Assembly: GCA_963816955.1 (NCBI GenBank)
Contig: CAWFME010000004.1
Location: 744,001-808,000 of the forward strand
Origin: DATFQI01 sp963816955
GTDB lineage: Bacteria; Actinomycetota; Thermoleophilia; Solirubrobacterales; Solirubrobacteraceae
Length of the DNA: 64,000 bases
Direction: 5' to 3'
The position numbers were made by a program, and so were the translations under genes. The notes beneath the pieces are model-generated. The model was not told the DNA's origin. It made no database searches and worked only from the letters and a program-made list of their open reading frames with translations. This document shows positions 1 to 7,478 of this stretch, in pieces (the stretch's first letter is position 1; the number at the start of each line of letters is the position of its first letter).

Positions 1-33
1 CAGCCAACGCGCATCGGACAAGATGAGACCGGT

Positions 34-963
34 GTGGTGATCGAAAGGCGCCTGAGAGTCGGACTCGTCGTGGAGCCGGGAGGCATCGACGACGCGTATT
101 GCCACGGGGCCTACCTCGGGCTCGAGCGAGCCGTCCGAGAACTGGGGATCAGAGGGCGGGTGCTGACACCCGCCCCGAAGGAGGGCTACGTCCCGAGCCT
201 CTCCCTTCTCGCGCGGCAGAAGTACGACCTCGTCATCGGAACAGGAGTCTTCACGGCCCCCGCGATCGACAAAGTCGCCACCGGGTTTCCTGAAACGAGG
301 TTCGCGATCATCGACGTCGCCCACGAGGACCTGCCGAACCGCCCGAGGAACGTCGTGGGCCTCGGGTTCAGGGAAGAGCAAGCCGGTTATCTGGCCGGCC
401 GCTTGGCTGCGCTCGTGCTGACGCTCTCTCCCGGGGATGACGTGATCAGCTCGATCGGCGGCCAGCGGGTGCCGACGGTGGAGCGGTGGATTGCCGGCTA
501 CCAGGCAGGCGCGCGAGGTGCCAATCCTCAGGTCACGACGTTGAACAGCTATACCGACGACTTCGTCGACCCTGTGAAAGGTAGGTCGGTCGCCCTGAGC
601 CAGATCGCGAAGGGATCGCGGGTCGTGTTCCAGGTCGCCGCGGCCTGCGGCCTCGGGGTGCTGGAGGCGGCCGGCGAGCGTCGGATCTGGGGGATCGGGG
701 TCGATATCGACCAATCCCATCTGGGCCGGCACATACTGACGAGCGCGGTGAAGAGGCTGGACGTGGCCGTGTTCGACACGATCGAGGCGCTCGCGCGCGG
801 GACGCTGGAGACCGGTCGCACCTCCCGCTTCTCCCTCCGGACCGGCGGGGTCGGACTCGCCACGATCAGCGCGCGGGTGCCACGCTCGCTCCAGGCCGAG
901 ATCGAGGACGTCAGGGCCGAGATCGTCGCCGGCAAGATCCCGATCGCGACCTCGGTCAGATAG
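34..963 (+). CDS. BMP-family ligand-binding protein, probably 5' truncated by window edge
   Basis: The 309-residue translation reads as a Bmp/Med-type (basic membrane protein, PnrA-like) periplasmic-binding fold: an N-terminal RVGLVVEPGGIDDAYCH strand-loop, then AIIDVAHE, the hallmark VVGLGFREEQAGYLAG segment and VFQVAAACGLGVLEAA with GIGVDIDQSH in the C-terminal lobe. Family members bind nucleosides or similar ligands for ABC import or sensing. There is no signal peptide or lipobox at the GTG at 34, and the frame is open to base 1, so the real protein probably begins outside the window. In related actinobacteria such BMP domains can sit behind a BTAD/SARP regulator domain; that is inference here, supported by the BTAD gene facing it. 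It overlaps the convergent gene by 8 bp. Family call good; start and role uncertain. Confidence 0.75.
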   Translation: MVIERRLRVGLVVEPGGIDDAYCHGAYLGLERAVRELGIRGRVLTPAPKEGYVPSLSLLARQKYDLVIGTGVFTAPAIDKVATGFPETRFAIIDVAHEDLPNRPRNVVGLGFREEQAGYLAGRLAALVLTLSPGDDVISSIGGQRVPTVERWIAGYQAGARGANPQVTTLNSYTDDFVDPVKGRSVALSQIAKGSRVVFQVAAACGLGVLEAAGERRIWGIGVDIDQSHLGRHILTSAVKRLDVAVFDTIEALARGTLETGRTSRFSLRTGGVGLATISARVPRSLQAEIEDVRAEIVAGKIPIATSVR

Positions 964-2626
964 CGCTCTCGCTCTGTATCGAGACCCAGACGATCCCATC
1001 CGCCGAGGCCACGTCGGTCGGCGCGTGGCCAACCGGAACGATGCTCACCACCCGACCGTCCTGAGCATCGATCTGGACGACGGTGCCGTCGGCGTTGTTG
1101 GCTGCGAACACTGCTCCGTCCGTCGCGCACAGGCCGACCAGCCCTCTCCCGACCGGGATCGTCTGGCTCACTGTCGCCGTGTCCGGGTCGATGCGCCAGA
1201 CCTGGCCTCGCGAGTCGGAGACCCAGACGGCCTGCTTCCCAGTGGTCAACGCCACGGGGTGCCCGATCCGCACCTCGGTCGTGGCCGTGTTCGTGGGCGG
1301 CTCGATGCGTACGGCCCGCTCGGCGGTCGTGATCACCCAGAGCGCTTCCTCGCCTACCGCCACGCCTACCGGTACACCGCCGACGTCGATGATCGCGAAG
1401 GGCTCGTTCGTCGTCGGATCGATGCGGTGCACATGATGAGGACCCGCGGCGATCCAGGCCGAATCGTCAACCGCGGCGACCGCGTAGGTCGGGTTCCAGG
1501 CGAGTTCGCTCGAGCCCCTCAGGTCGATCGTCTCGACGATCGCATCGGCGCTGGGATCGATGCGCGAGACGGTGCCGTCGCTTCCGTTCGCCACCCAGAC
1601 CGCATCGGTGGCGACAGCGAGGTCTATCGCCGGCGCTCCGATTCCGATCGTCCTGATGACTTCGTGGCGCTCCTGATCGATGCGGGAGACCGTTCCATCG
1701 TCTGCGTTGGCGACCCAGACTGACCCGTGCCCGATCGCAACGGCGACAGGCCTTCGGCCGACGGGCACGTGGCCCACGATCCGGGAGCGCTGCGGGTCGA
1801 GCACGGCGACCGAGTTGGGAGGGACAGCCTGCTCGGTGCGCCACGACGCTCGGCGACGCCGTGCGACGGAGGTCCGTTCGGCCCGCGGGACCACCGGCGA
1901 GTCGAGCGAAGGATCGTGGTTGAGGATGGCTCTCTCGAGGCGTTGGAGCTCATCGTCCGGCTCGAGCCCGAGCTCCTCGTTCAGCAGCCGCCGTCCCGAG
2001 CGGTAGACCTCGAGCGCGCCTGCCTGCCGGCCACAGCGATAGAGGGCCAGCATCAGCTGACCGCGCAGACGCTCGCGCAGCGGGTGCTTGAGCACCAGCG
2101 ACTCGAGCTCAGGAACGAGCTGCGCGTGCCGGCCGAGCTCGAGGTCGGCCTGGACGCGCGCTTCGAAGACCCCGAGCCGCAGCTCCTCGAGGCGGCGCCG
2201 GTCGCCCTCGACATAGGGAATGTCGGCGAGGTCGGCGAGAGGCTCGCCCCGCCACAGCGAGAGCGCCTCGCGGAGCAGACGGGCGGCGGCGGCCGGCTTC
2301 GACCGGCGGCTCTCGGCGACGAGCGACTCGAAGCGTTCGAGATCGAGTTCTCCGTCGGCCACGGGGACCAGGTAGCCGCGAGGGTGCGTGACGATCGCGT
2401 CCGCGCCGAGCGCCTTTCGCAGCTGCGAGACGTAGACCTGGAGCGCGTTCGTCGCCCGCTCGGGAGGCTCGGCGCCCCAGAGCGCCTCCAGGAGGCGGTC
2501 GCGCGAGACGACGTGGTTGGCGTCGAGCAGCAGGACCGTGAGCAGGGCGCGCGGCTGCCTGCTCCCGATCGAGAGCACCTGACCGTCGGCTTCGACCTCG
2601 AGCGGGCCGAGGATGCGGAAGTCCAT
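956..2626 (-). CDS. SARP-type transcriptional regulator (winged helix + BTAD) fused to YncE-like beta-propeller
   Basis: A 556-residue protein. Residues about 1-90 form an OmpR/SARP-type winged helix (FRILGPLEVEADGQ, RALLTVLLLDAN, RLLEALWG, VYVSQLRKALG), about 95-240 a BTAD helical repeat domain (LFESLV, EALSLWRGEPLAD, LYRCGRQAGALEVYR), then from about 265 a repeated YVTN-like propeller with the recurring units VWVANxDDGTVSRID and VPVGRRPVAVA. It is therefore likely a DNA-binding regulator with its own sensor propeller. I start at the ATG at 2626 (MDFRILG) because the SARP fold begins directly after it; an ATG 21 bp upstream is in frame. Its 3' end overlaps the BMP gene, also a plausible sensor module. 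Targets are not visible. Confidence 0.85.
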   Translation of the reverse strand: MDFRILGPLEVEADGQVLSIGSRQPRALLTVLLLDANHVVSRDRLLEALWGAEPPERATNALQVYVSQLRKALGADAIVTHPRGYLVPVADGELDLERFESLVAESRRSKPAAAARLLREALSLWRGEPLADLADIPYVEGDRRRLEELRLGVFEARVQADLELGRHAQLVPELESLVLKHPLRERLRGQLMLALYRCGRQAGALEVYRSGRRLLNEELGLEPDDELQRLERAILNHDPSLDSPVVPRAERTSVARRRRASWRTEQAVPPNSVAVLDPQRSRIVGHVPVGRRPVAVAIGHGSVWVANADDGTVSRIDQERHEVIRTIGIGAPAIDLAVATDAVWVANGSDGTVSRIDPSADAIVETIDLRGSSELAWNPTYAVAAVDDSAWIAAGPHHVHRIDPTTNEPFAIIDVGGVPVGVAVGEEALWVITTAERAVRIEPPTNTATTEVRIGHPVALTTGKQAVWVSDSRGQVWRIDPDTATVSQTIPVGRGLVGLCATDGAVFAANNADGTVVQIDAQDGRVVSIVPVGHAPTDVASADGIVWVSIQSESAI

Positions 2627-2788
2627 TGCCCCGCGCGACCGTACCACGGTTGCGAAGAGGGAAGTGGGAAAAGCGCCTCCGTTGCAGGGATTTAAGCGGA
2701 TGTTCAGCGAATTCCGCCCGCCGCTTCAGCGGAGCGCTGTCTTCTGGTCGCGTGGCCGCACAGGGCGGCCCCGACAAGGAGGAGTCAG

Positions 2789-3190
2789 ATGTTCGTTCGC
2801 CGGACACTCGCAGCTCTCGCAATCGGAGCCGTCCTCGCAGGCGCGACCGGCACTGCGGCCTCAGCCGCCGGGCCCGGGGGCTCGACCAAGGCCGCCGACC
2901 GAGCGCTCCACATCCGCAGCGAGGCGATGAACAACCTGCGCGGCGACGCCGTGACAAGGCTCTCGCCCGACGCGTTCAACGCGCTCGCCGTCCGAAGCGA
3001 AGGCATGAACAGCTACGCAAAGACGCTGGGGGAATCGACACCCGTGGCGTCGGCGTCCGCATCGACGTCGTTCGCGTGGGACGACTTCGGGATGGGCATG
3101 GCCGCGGCCTTCGGCCTCGTCCTGCTCACGGGCGGCCTCGCCCTCGCCGTCCGCACCGGGATGCGCAAACGGGTGAGCATCCCCTCGTAA
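2789..3190 (+). CDS. Small exported protein with signal peptide and C-terminal membrane anchor
   Basis: 133 residues. An N-terminal signal peptide (RRTLAALAIGAVLAGATGTAASA) is followed by a short hydrophilic region with two similar segments (HIRSEAMNNLRGDAVTRLS and AVRSEGMNSYAKTLG), then a hydrophobic helix (GMGMAAAFGLVLLTGGLALAV) ending in basic residues, giving a surface-anchored topology. A strong ribosome site (AAGGAGG at 2777-2783) precedes the ATG. I do not recognise a domain. It is transcribed alone, divergent from the BTAD regulator, with a hairpin terminator downstream. Composition matches the surrounding genome. Function unknown; existence as an exported protein is well supported. 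Confidence 0.75.
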   Translation: MFVRRTLAALAIGAVLAGATGTAASAAGPGGSTKAADRALHIRSEAMNNLRGDAVTRLSPDAFNALAVRSEGMNSYAKTLGESTPVASASASTSFAWDDFGMGMAAAFGLVLLTGGLALAVRTGMRKRVSIPS

Positions 3191-3224
3191 GCGTCCCCCG
3201 CCCGGAGGCGCCGCGCGCGGCGCT

Positions 3225-3251
3225 GAGAGCCCGCCCCCGCGGCGGGCTCTC
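3225..3251. terminator. Bidirectional hairpin terminator
   Basis: GAGAGCCCGCC, loop CCCGC, GGCGGGCTCTC: a perfect 11-bp stem in the 91-bp gap between the convergent ends at 3190 and 3282. No long T-tract follows on either strand, as is common in high-GC actinobacteria. Confidence 0.75.
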
Positions 3252-3281
3252 GCTCATCCGGTGAGTACGTGCAGGGCTGAG

Positions 3282-3833
3282 TCAGGCGGCGATCCGCATC
3301 GACTCCCAGGCAGCCCGGGCGTCCGGCGCGGTCGGGTCGAAGTCGGCCTTGGTGCGCGCGAGGATCTCGCCGCAGTCGGCCCACAGCTGCTCCGGCGAGG
3401 GGCGGCCCCAGAACCAGTAGCCGACGTGGACCTTCTCGATCACGAGGCCGGGGGAGAGGATCAGCGTGTGCGGGACCACGGCGTAGTCGTGGTGCGTGTC
3501 CGTGTACTCGTCGATCGCGAAGTGCGCGCGCGCCTCGAGGCGCTCGTCGGAGAGGAACGTCCAGTGCGCGCCCGTGGCGGCCTTGAGCCGGAAGACGTCG
3601 TGCTGGGAGTTGGGCATGATCGTGACGAGCTCGGTGAAGGCGACGCTCGACCACTCGTGGAAGCGCAGCAGCTCGCGATGGTGCATCCGCTCACGCGGGC
3701 AGTGCTCGCCGCGGCTGAGGTGCAGCACGAGGAGGTTGCCGCCCTGGAGGTCCGAGAGCCTGTGCGCGACGCCGTTCTCGTCGGGGAGCGTGAAGTCCGG
3801 GATGGTCGTCCCGGGTTCGAGGTTGCGGCTCAT
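3282..3833 (-). CDS. Redoxin / AhpC-TSA-like thioredoxin-fold protein
   Basis: 183 residues with a peroxiredoxin-like N-terminus (GTTIPDFTLPDENG), the strand LLVLHLSRGEHCPRE carrying the only cysteine at the usual peroxidatic position, and a late HTLILSPGLVIEKVHVGYW strand matching the thioredoxin fold. The canonical Prx PxxxT/SxxC motif is replaced by SRGEHC, so peroxidase activity is uncertain; this resembles redoxin-domain proteins annotated DUF899/AhpC-like. Its ATG overlaps the stop of the upstream SMP-30 fusion by ATGA, so it is the last gene of the operon beginning with GH15 at 9338. Likely cytosolic redox partner or antioxidant. Confidence 0.75.
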   Translation of the reverse strand: MSRNLEPGTTIPDFTLPDENGVAHRLSDLQGGNLLVLHLSRGEHCPRERMHHRELLRFHEWSSVAFTELVTIMPNSQHDVFRLKAATGAHWTFLSDERLEARAHFAIDEYTDTHHDYAVVPHTLILSPGLVIEKVHVGYWFWGRPSPEQLWADCGEILARTKADFDPTAPDARAAWESMRIAA

Positions 3834-5335
3834 GGGTTCCTCCTGATGCGATAGATGCTGGTCATGGCGGTCACGTAGAGCGAGCGGCCGTCGGCGTCGC
3901 CCCAGGCGAGGTTGTGCGGCGCCTCGGGGAGCTCGATCAGCTCGAGCTTCTCCCCCTCGGGCGAGAGCACCCAGATGCCGCCCGGGCCGCACACGTAGAG
4001 CCGGCCCTCGGGGTCGACCTTGATGCCGTCGATGGCGTCCTCGCCCGGCTCGCCGGTGAGGTCGCACAGCAGCTCGCCCCGGCCGCCGGCGGCAACGTCG
4101 TAGCGCATCACGGCCTTGTGGTCGGGGTCCCAGTCGCCGACGTACAGCCAGCGCTCGTCCGGCGAGAACGCGAGCCCGTTCGGCCCCGCGAGCTCGCCGG
4201 TGACGAGCGAGACCTCGCCGTCGCGGACCATGAACACGCCGCTGAAGGGCAGCTCCTTGGCCGGGTCGTCGAAGCCGCCCGGGAGCCCGAACGGCGGGTC
4301 GGTGAAGAACAGCGCGCCGTCGGAGCGGTAGACGAGGTCGTTGGGGCTGTTGAGCCGCCGGCCCTCGAACGCGTCGGCCAGCACGGTGACGTCGCCGTGC
4401 GGGTTCACGCGCACCACGCGCCGGTTGCCGTGCTGGCAGATGGTCAGCCGCCCGTCCGGGGAGAACGCCAGCCCGTTGGAGCCGGGCTGGTGGTAGCGGC
4501 CGATGTCGAGGCCGGCGTAGCCGCTCTTGGAACGGAACACGGTGACGCGTTCGAGCTCGGTGTCGAGCCGGTAGATGGCGTTGGTGTTCGGCGAGCTGAA
4601 CAGCAGCGCGCCGTCTCCCGACCAGACGGGGCCCTCGGTGAACTCGAATCCGCCGGCGACGCGCTCGATCCCGCCGCGCTCGGGGCGCGGCGGGTGGAGC
4701 TCGAGCGAGGCCGAGCGCATCCAGATGTAGTTGGCCGGCGAGGCCGAGATCGGGCCGTTGATGCCGAACACGGCGAGCTGGAACGTCTCGCCCGGGCGGG
4801 CGTCGCGCGTGAGCACGACGCGGTTGGGCGCGTTGAACCCGGCCACCACCTGGCCGCCGGAGAGCCCGAGCGCGAGCGGCAGCTCGCCATTGACCCAGAC
4901 CTCGGCGTAGTCGTCGACGACGACCTCGAACACGAGCGTCGCGCCGGTGGGGTCGAGCTCGCCGATCCGCTCGGGCACGGTGACCGCGATCCGGTACCAG
5001 TTGAAGCACACGCGCCCGGTGGAGAGCCGGCGCATCGTGTCCTGGGGCGGGATCCGCTCCCAGAGCGCGTCGTCGTAGTCGCGCGCGTGCGCGCGAGGAG
5101 CGACGTCGTAGGTGCGGTTGGGCACGTCGCCCGGGCCGAGCGGGTCCGGTGCCCCCGGTCCCGCGAGCTCCACGAACTCGGTCTCCTCGACGCGAGCGTC
5201 CGCGTAGCGCCATTCGCCGCCGACCAGCGCGCAGCCCTCGAGGGTCTGCAGGTCGATCACGGCGTCGGGCCGGCCGGGCAGCAGCTCGGGCGGGCCCGGT
5301 ACGGGGGTGCGATGCACGACTGCAACCGCGGTCAT
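3830..5335 (-). CDS. Jelly-roll domain fused to SMP-30/gluconolactonase propeller
   Basis: 501 residues. Residues about 1-215 contain a beta-sandwich resembling the sugar-binding domain of GH2-type enzymes (VVVDDYAEVWVNGELP, VVLTRDARPGETFQLAVFGI). From about 220 comes a six-bladed SMP-30/gluconolactonase propeller with the family's metal-site signatures: FTEGPVWS, LNSPNDLV, GSNGLAFSPDGR, GPNGLAFSPDER and DGIKVDPEGRLYV. The expected reaction is Ca2+/Zn2+-dependent lactone hydrolysis. It starts at an ATG overlapping the DUF336 gene stop (ATGA) and itself overlaps the redoxin start. No signal peptide. The N-terminal fusion is unusual for the family, whose plain members are about 300 residues. 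A long antisense frame here is a codon-bias shadow. Confidence 0.85.
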   Translation of the reverse strand: MTAVAVVHRTPVPGPPELLPGRPDAVIDLQTLEGCALVGGEWRYADARVEETEFVELAGPGAPDPLGPGDVPNRTYDVAPRAHARDYDDALWERIPPQDTMRRLSTGRVCFNWYRIAVTVPERIGELDPTGATLVFEVVVDDYAEVWVNGELPLALGLSGGQVVAGFNAPNRVVLTRDARPGETFQLAVFGINGPISASPANYIWMRSASLELHPPRPERGGIERVAGGFEFTEGPVWSGDGALLFSSPNTNAIYRLDTELERVTVFRSKSGYAGLDIGRYHQPGSNGLAFSPDGRLTICQHGNRRVVRVNPHGDVTVLADAFEGRRLNSPNDLVYRSDGALFFTDPPFGLPGGFDDPAKELPFSGVFMVRDGEVSLVTGELAGPNGLAFSPDERWLYVGDWDPDHKAVMRYDVAAGGRGELLCDLTGEPGEDAIDGIKVDPEGRLYVCGPGGIWVLSPEGEKLELIELPEAPHNLAWGDADGRSLYVTAMTSIYRIRRNP

Positions 5336-6165
5336 GCCGCCACCGCCTCGGTCGCGAACGCCGCGGCCGCGATCCCCGCCAGCTCGTGGTCCTCGTCGGC
5401 GGAGGTCGCGCCGCTCACGCCGACGGCGCCGATCACGTGGCCGTCGACGACGATCGGGATGCCGCCTTGGAGCGGCACGGCGCGCGCGAGGTGCAGCGCC
5501 GACGGGCGCCCGCCGGAGGCCTGGTCCTCGAAGTCCTTGCTCGGGCGGCGATAGATCGCCGCCGTCCGCGCCTTGTCGGTCGTCACCTCGACGCTCGCGA
5601 CCTGCGCGAGGTCGGGGCGCACGAGGTACATCAGAGCGCCGCCGGCGTCGACGGCCGAGATCACGGGGGAGACGCCGCGCCGGGCGGCCTCGGCGCCGGC
5701 CGCCTCGGCGGCCATGCGCGCGCCGTCGTACGTGAGCGCCGGCACCTCGGTCACCGAGAAGGCGGCGGCGGCGCCGGCGATCGAGATCGCCTCGTCCTCG
5801 TCCGGCGTCTCGCCGCTGGTGCCGATCGCGCCGACGACCTCGCCGTCGACCGTCAGCGGGATGCCGCCGACGAGGGCCGACGCGCCGTGCAGCGCCAACG
5901 CGCCGATCCGCCCGGCCGTGACCTGCTCCTCGATCTCGCGGCTCGGACGCACGAAGATCGCGGCGGTGCGCGCCTTGTCGACGGCGACGCGCGAGCTGGC
6001 GATCTGCGCGCCGCGCGTGCGGCGCAGCTCGACGAGCTCGCCCCACGGGTCGACGACCGCGATCACGACGCGGTGCTCGCGCTCCGAGGCGAGGGCGTGC
6101 GCGGCGGCGAGGACGGCGGCGGCGCCGGCGTCGTCGATGATCCTGCGGGTGCGGACGATGGCCAT
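5332..6165 (-). CDS. Tandem-duplicated DUF336/GlcG-HbpS family protein
   Basis: 277 residues made of two homologous halves, about 1-137 and 138-277. Each carries the GlcG/HbpS/PduO-C core: an N-terminal helix, VVDPWGELVELRRTR or AVDAGGALMYLVRPD, then DKARTAAIFxRPS or DKARTAAIYRRPS, then GGIPLTVDGEVVGAIGTSG or GGIPIVVDGHVIGAVGVSG. Single-domain members bind haem or cobalamin or act as small-molecule chaperones; a fused double copy would make an intramolecular dimer. A ribosome site AAGGAG lies 6 nt before the ATG inside the upstream flavoprotein gene, and the stop overlaps the next ATG. Function in the operon is unknown; glycolate/lactone catabolism is a plausible guess. Confidence 0.85.
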   Translation of the reverse strand: MAIVRTRRIIDDAGAAAVLAAAHALASEREHRVVIAVVDPWGELVELRRTRGAQIASSRVAVDKARTAAIFVRPSREIEEQVTAGRIGALALHGASALVGGIPLTVDGEVVGAIGTSGETPDEDEAISIAGAAAAFSVTEVPALTYDGARMAAEAAGAEAARRGVSPVISAVDAGGALMYLVRPDLAQVASVEVTTDKARTAAIYRRPSKDFEDQASGGRPSALHLARAVPLQGGIPIVVDGHVIGAVGVSGATSADEDHELAGIAAAAFATEAVAA

Positions 6166-7478
6166 GACGGCTCCTTGGTCGTGAGCTGCTGGAGGGCGTG
6201 GAGGAAGACCTCGGAGAAGGTCGGGAACGGCTGGATGACGTCGGCGAGGACGCCGAGCGGCACGCGGGCGCGGATCGCGAGCGTGGCCTGCTGGAGCCAC
6301 TCGCCGGCGTCGGGCCCGACCGCGTAGGCGCCGGTCAGGCGCTCGCCGTCGGAGATCAGCGTCGCGAAGCCGGGCGTCGTCTCGTAGGCGCGCGTGTAGG
6401 TCGCGGTCCGCGCCACCTCGGCGAGCGGGACCGTGGCGGTCAGCGGGCCCTCGACCTCGCCGACGGCGGCCGCCTGCGGGTCCGTGAAGACCACGCGGGG
6501 GACGGCGCTGTAGTCGGCCTCGCGTGGGTCGCCGAGGATGTTCGCGGCGGCGATCCGGCCCTGGTACTTGCCGACGTAGGTCAGCGGCCAGATGCCGGTG
6601 ACGTCGCCGATCGCCCACAGCCCTTCGCCCGCTCGCATGCGCGCGTCGACCTCGATGCGCTCCAGCCCGACGGCCGCCAGGCCGAGCCCGTCGACGCGCG
6701 GGCGCCGGCCGGTGGCCACGAGCAGCCGGTCGCCGCGCAGCTCGGCGTCGCCGACCGAGAGCACGTACTCGTCGCCCTCGCGCCGTGCCGAGGTGGCATG
6801 GCGCCCGAGGTGGAGCTCGATGCCGTCGGCCTCGAGCACGCGTGCGAGCGCCTCGCCGAGCGGTGCGGGCTCGCGGGCCAGCAGCCGCTCCGCGCCCTCG
6901 ACGATCGCGACGGACGCGCCCATGCGGGCGAGCGCCTGGCCGAGCTCGAGCCCGACCGGCCCGCCGCCCAGCACGAGCAGCCGGCGCGGGATCGCCGTCA
7001 GCCCGGTCGCCTCGCGGTTCGTCCACACGCCGTCGAGCCCGGCGAGGCCGGGGACGGGCGGCAGCACCGGGTCCGAGCCCGTGGCGATCACGATGTCGCG
7101 CGCCGTGTAGGTCTCATGGCCGACGCGCACGCGGCCGGGGCCGGCGAGCCGGCCCTCGCCGCGGACGACCTCGATGCCGGCTCCCGCCGCCCACGACGCC
7201 TGGCCGGCGTCGTCGTAGCCCGAGACCATGAAGTCGCGCCACGCGAGCGCCGCCGCGACGTCGATCGACCCGTCGCGGACCGCGGCGTCGCGGCCCGCAC
7301 GCAGCGCCTCGCCGGGCCGCACGAGCGTCTTGGACGGGATGCAGCCCCAGTAGGAGCACTCGCCGCCGAGCAGCTCGCGCTCGACGATCGCCACCCGCCG
7401 GCCGGCCTCGGCCAGGCGCGCGGCGCAGTGCTCGCCGGCCGGGCCTCCGCCGAGCACGATGACGTCGAAGTCGCTCAT
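6063..7478 (-). CDS. Pyridine nucleotide-disulfide oxidoreductase (lipoamide dehydrogenase/MerA-like)
   Basis: 471 residues. FAD motif DVIVLGGGPAGEHCA at the N-terminus, redox disulfide GGECSYWGCIPSKTL (CxxxxC), NAD motif LLVLGGGPVGLELGQALA, and the second FAD motif LWAIGDVTG. The C-terminal interface motif, normally HAHPTxxE with the catalytic His, reads QPFPTFSE, so the base found in lipoamide dehydrogenase is absent; it is probably a divergent NAD(P)H oxidoreductase of unknown substrate. The ATG overlaps the GH15 stop (ATGA). The last 34 residues (after HALQQLTTKE) are low-complexity Pro/Ser and overlap the next gene by 103 bp, so the natural end may be different if one base is wrong here. 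Confidence 0.85.
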   Translation of the reverse strand: MSDFDVIVLGGGPAGEHCAARLAEAGRRVAIVERELLGGECSYWGCIPSKTLVRPGEALRAGRDAAVRDGSIDVAAALAWRDFMVSGYDDAGQASWAAGAGIEVVRGEGRLAGPGRVRVGHETYTARDIVIATGSDPVLPPVPGLAGLDGVWTNREATGLTAIPRRLLVLGGGPVGLELGQALARMGASVAIVEGAERLLAREPAPLGEALARVLEADGIELHLGRHATSARREGDEYVLSVGDAELRGDRLLVATGRRPRVDGLGLAAVGLERIEVDARMRAGEGLWAIGDVTGIWPLTYVGKYQGRIAAANILGDPREADYSAVPRVVFTDPQAAAVGEVEGPLTATVPLAEVARTATYTRAYETTPGFATLISDGERLTGAYAVGPDAGEWLQQATLAIRARVPLGVLADVIQPFPTFSEVFLHALQQLTTKEPSWPSSAPAGSSTTPAPPPSSPPRTPSPRSASTAS

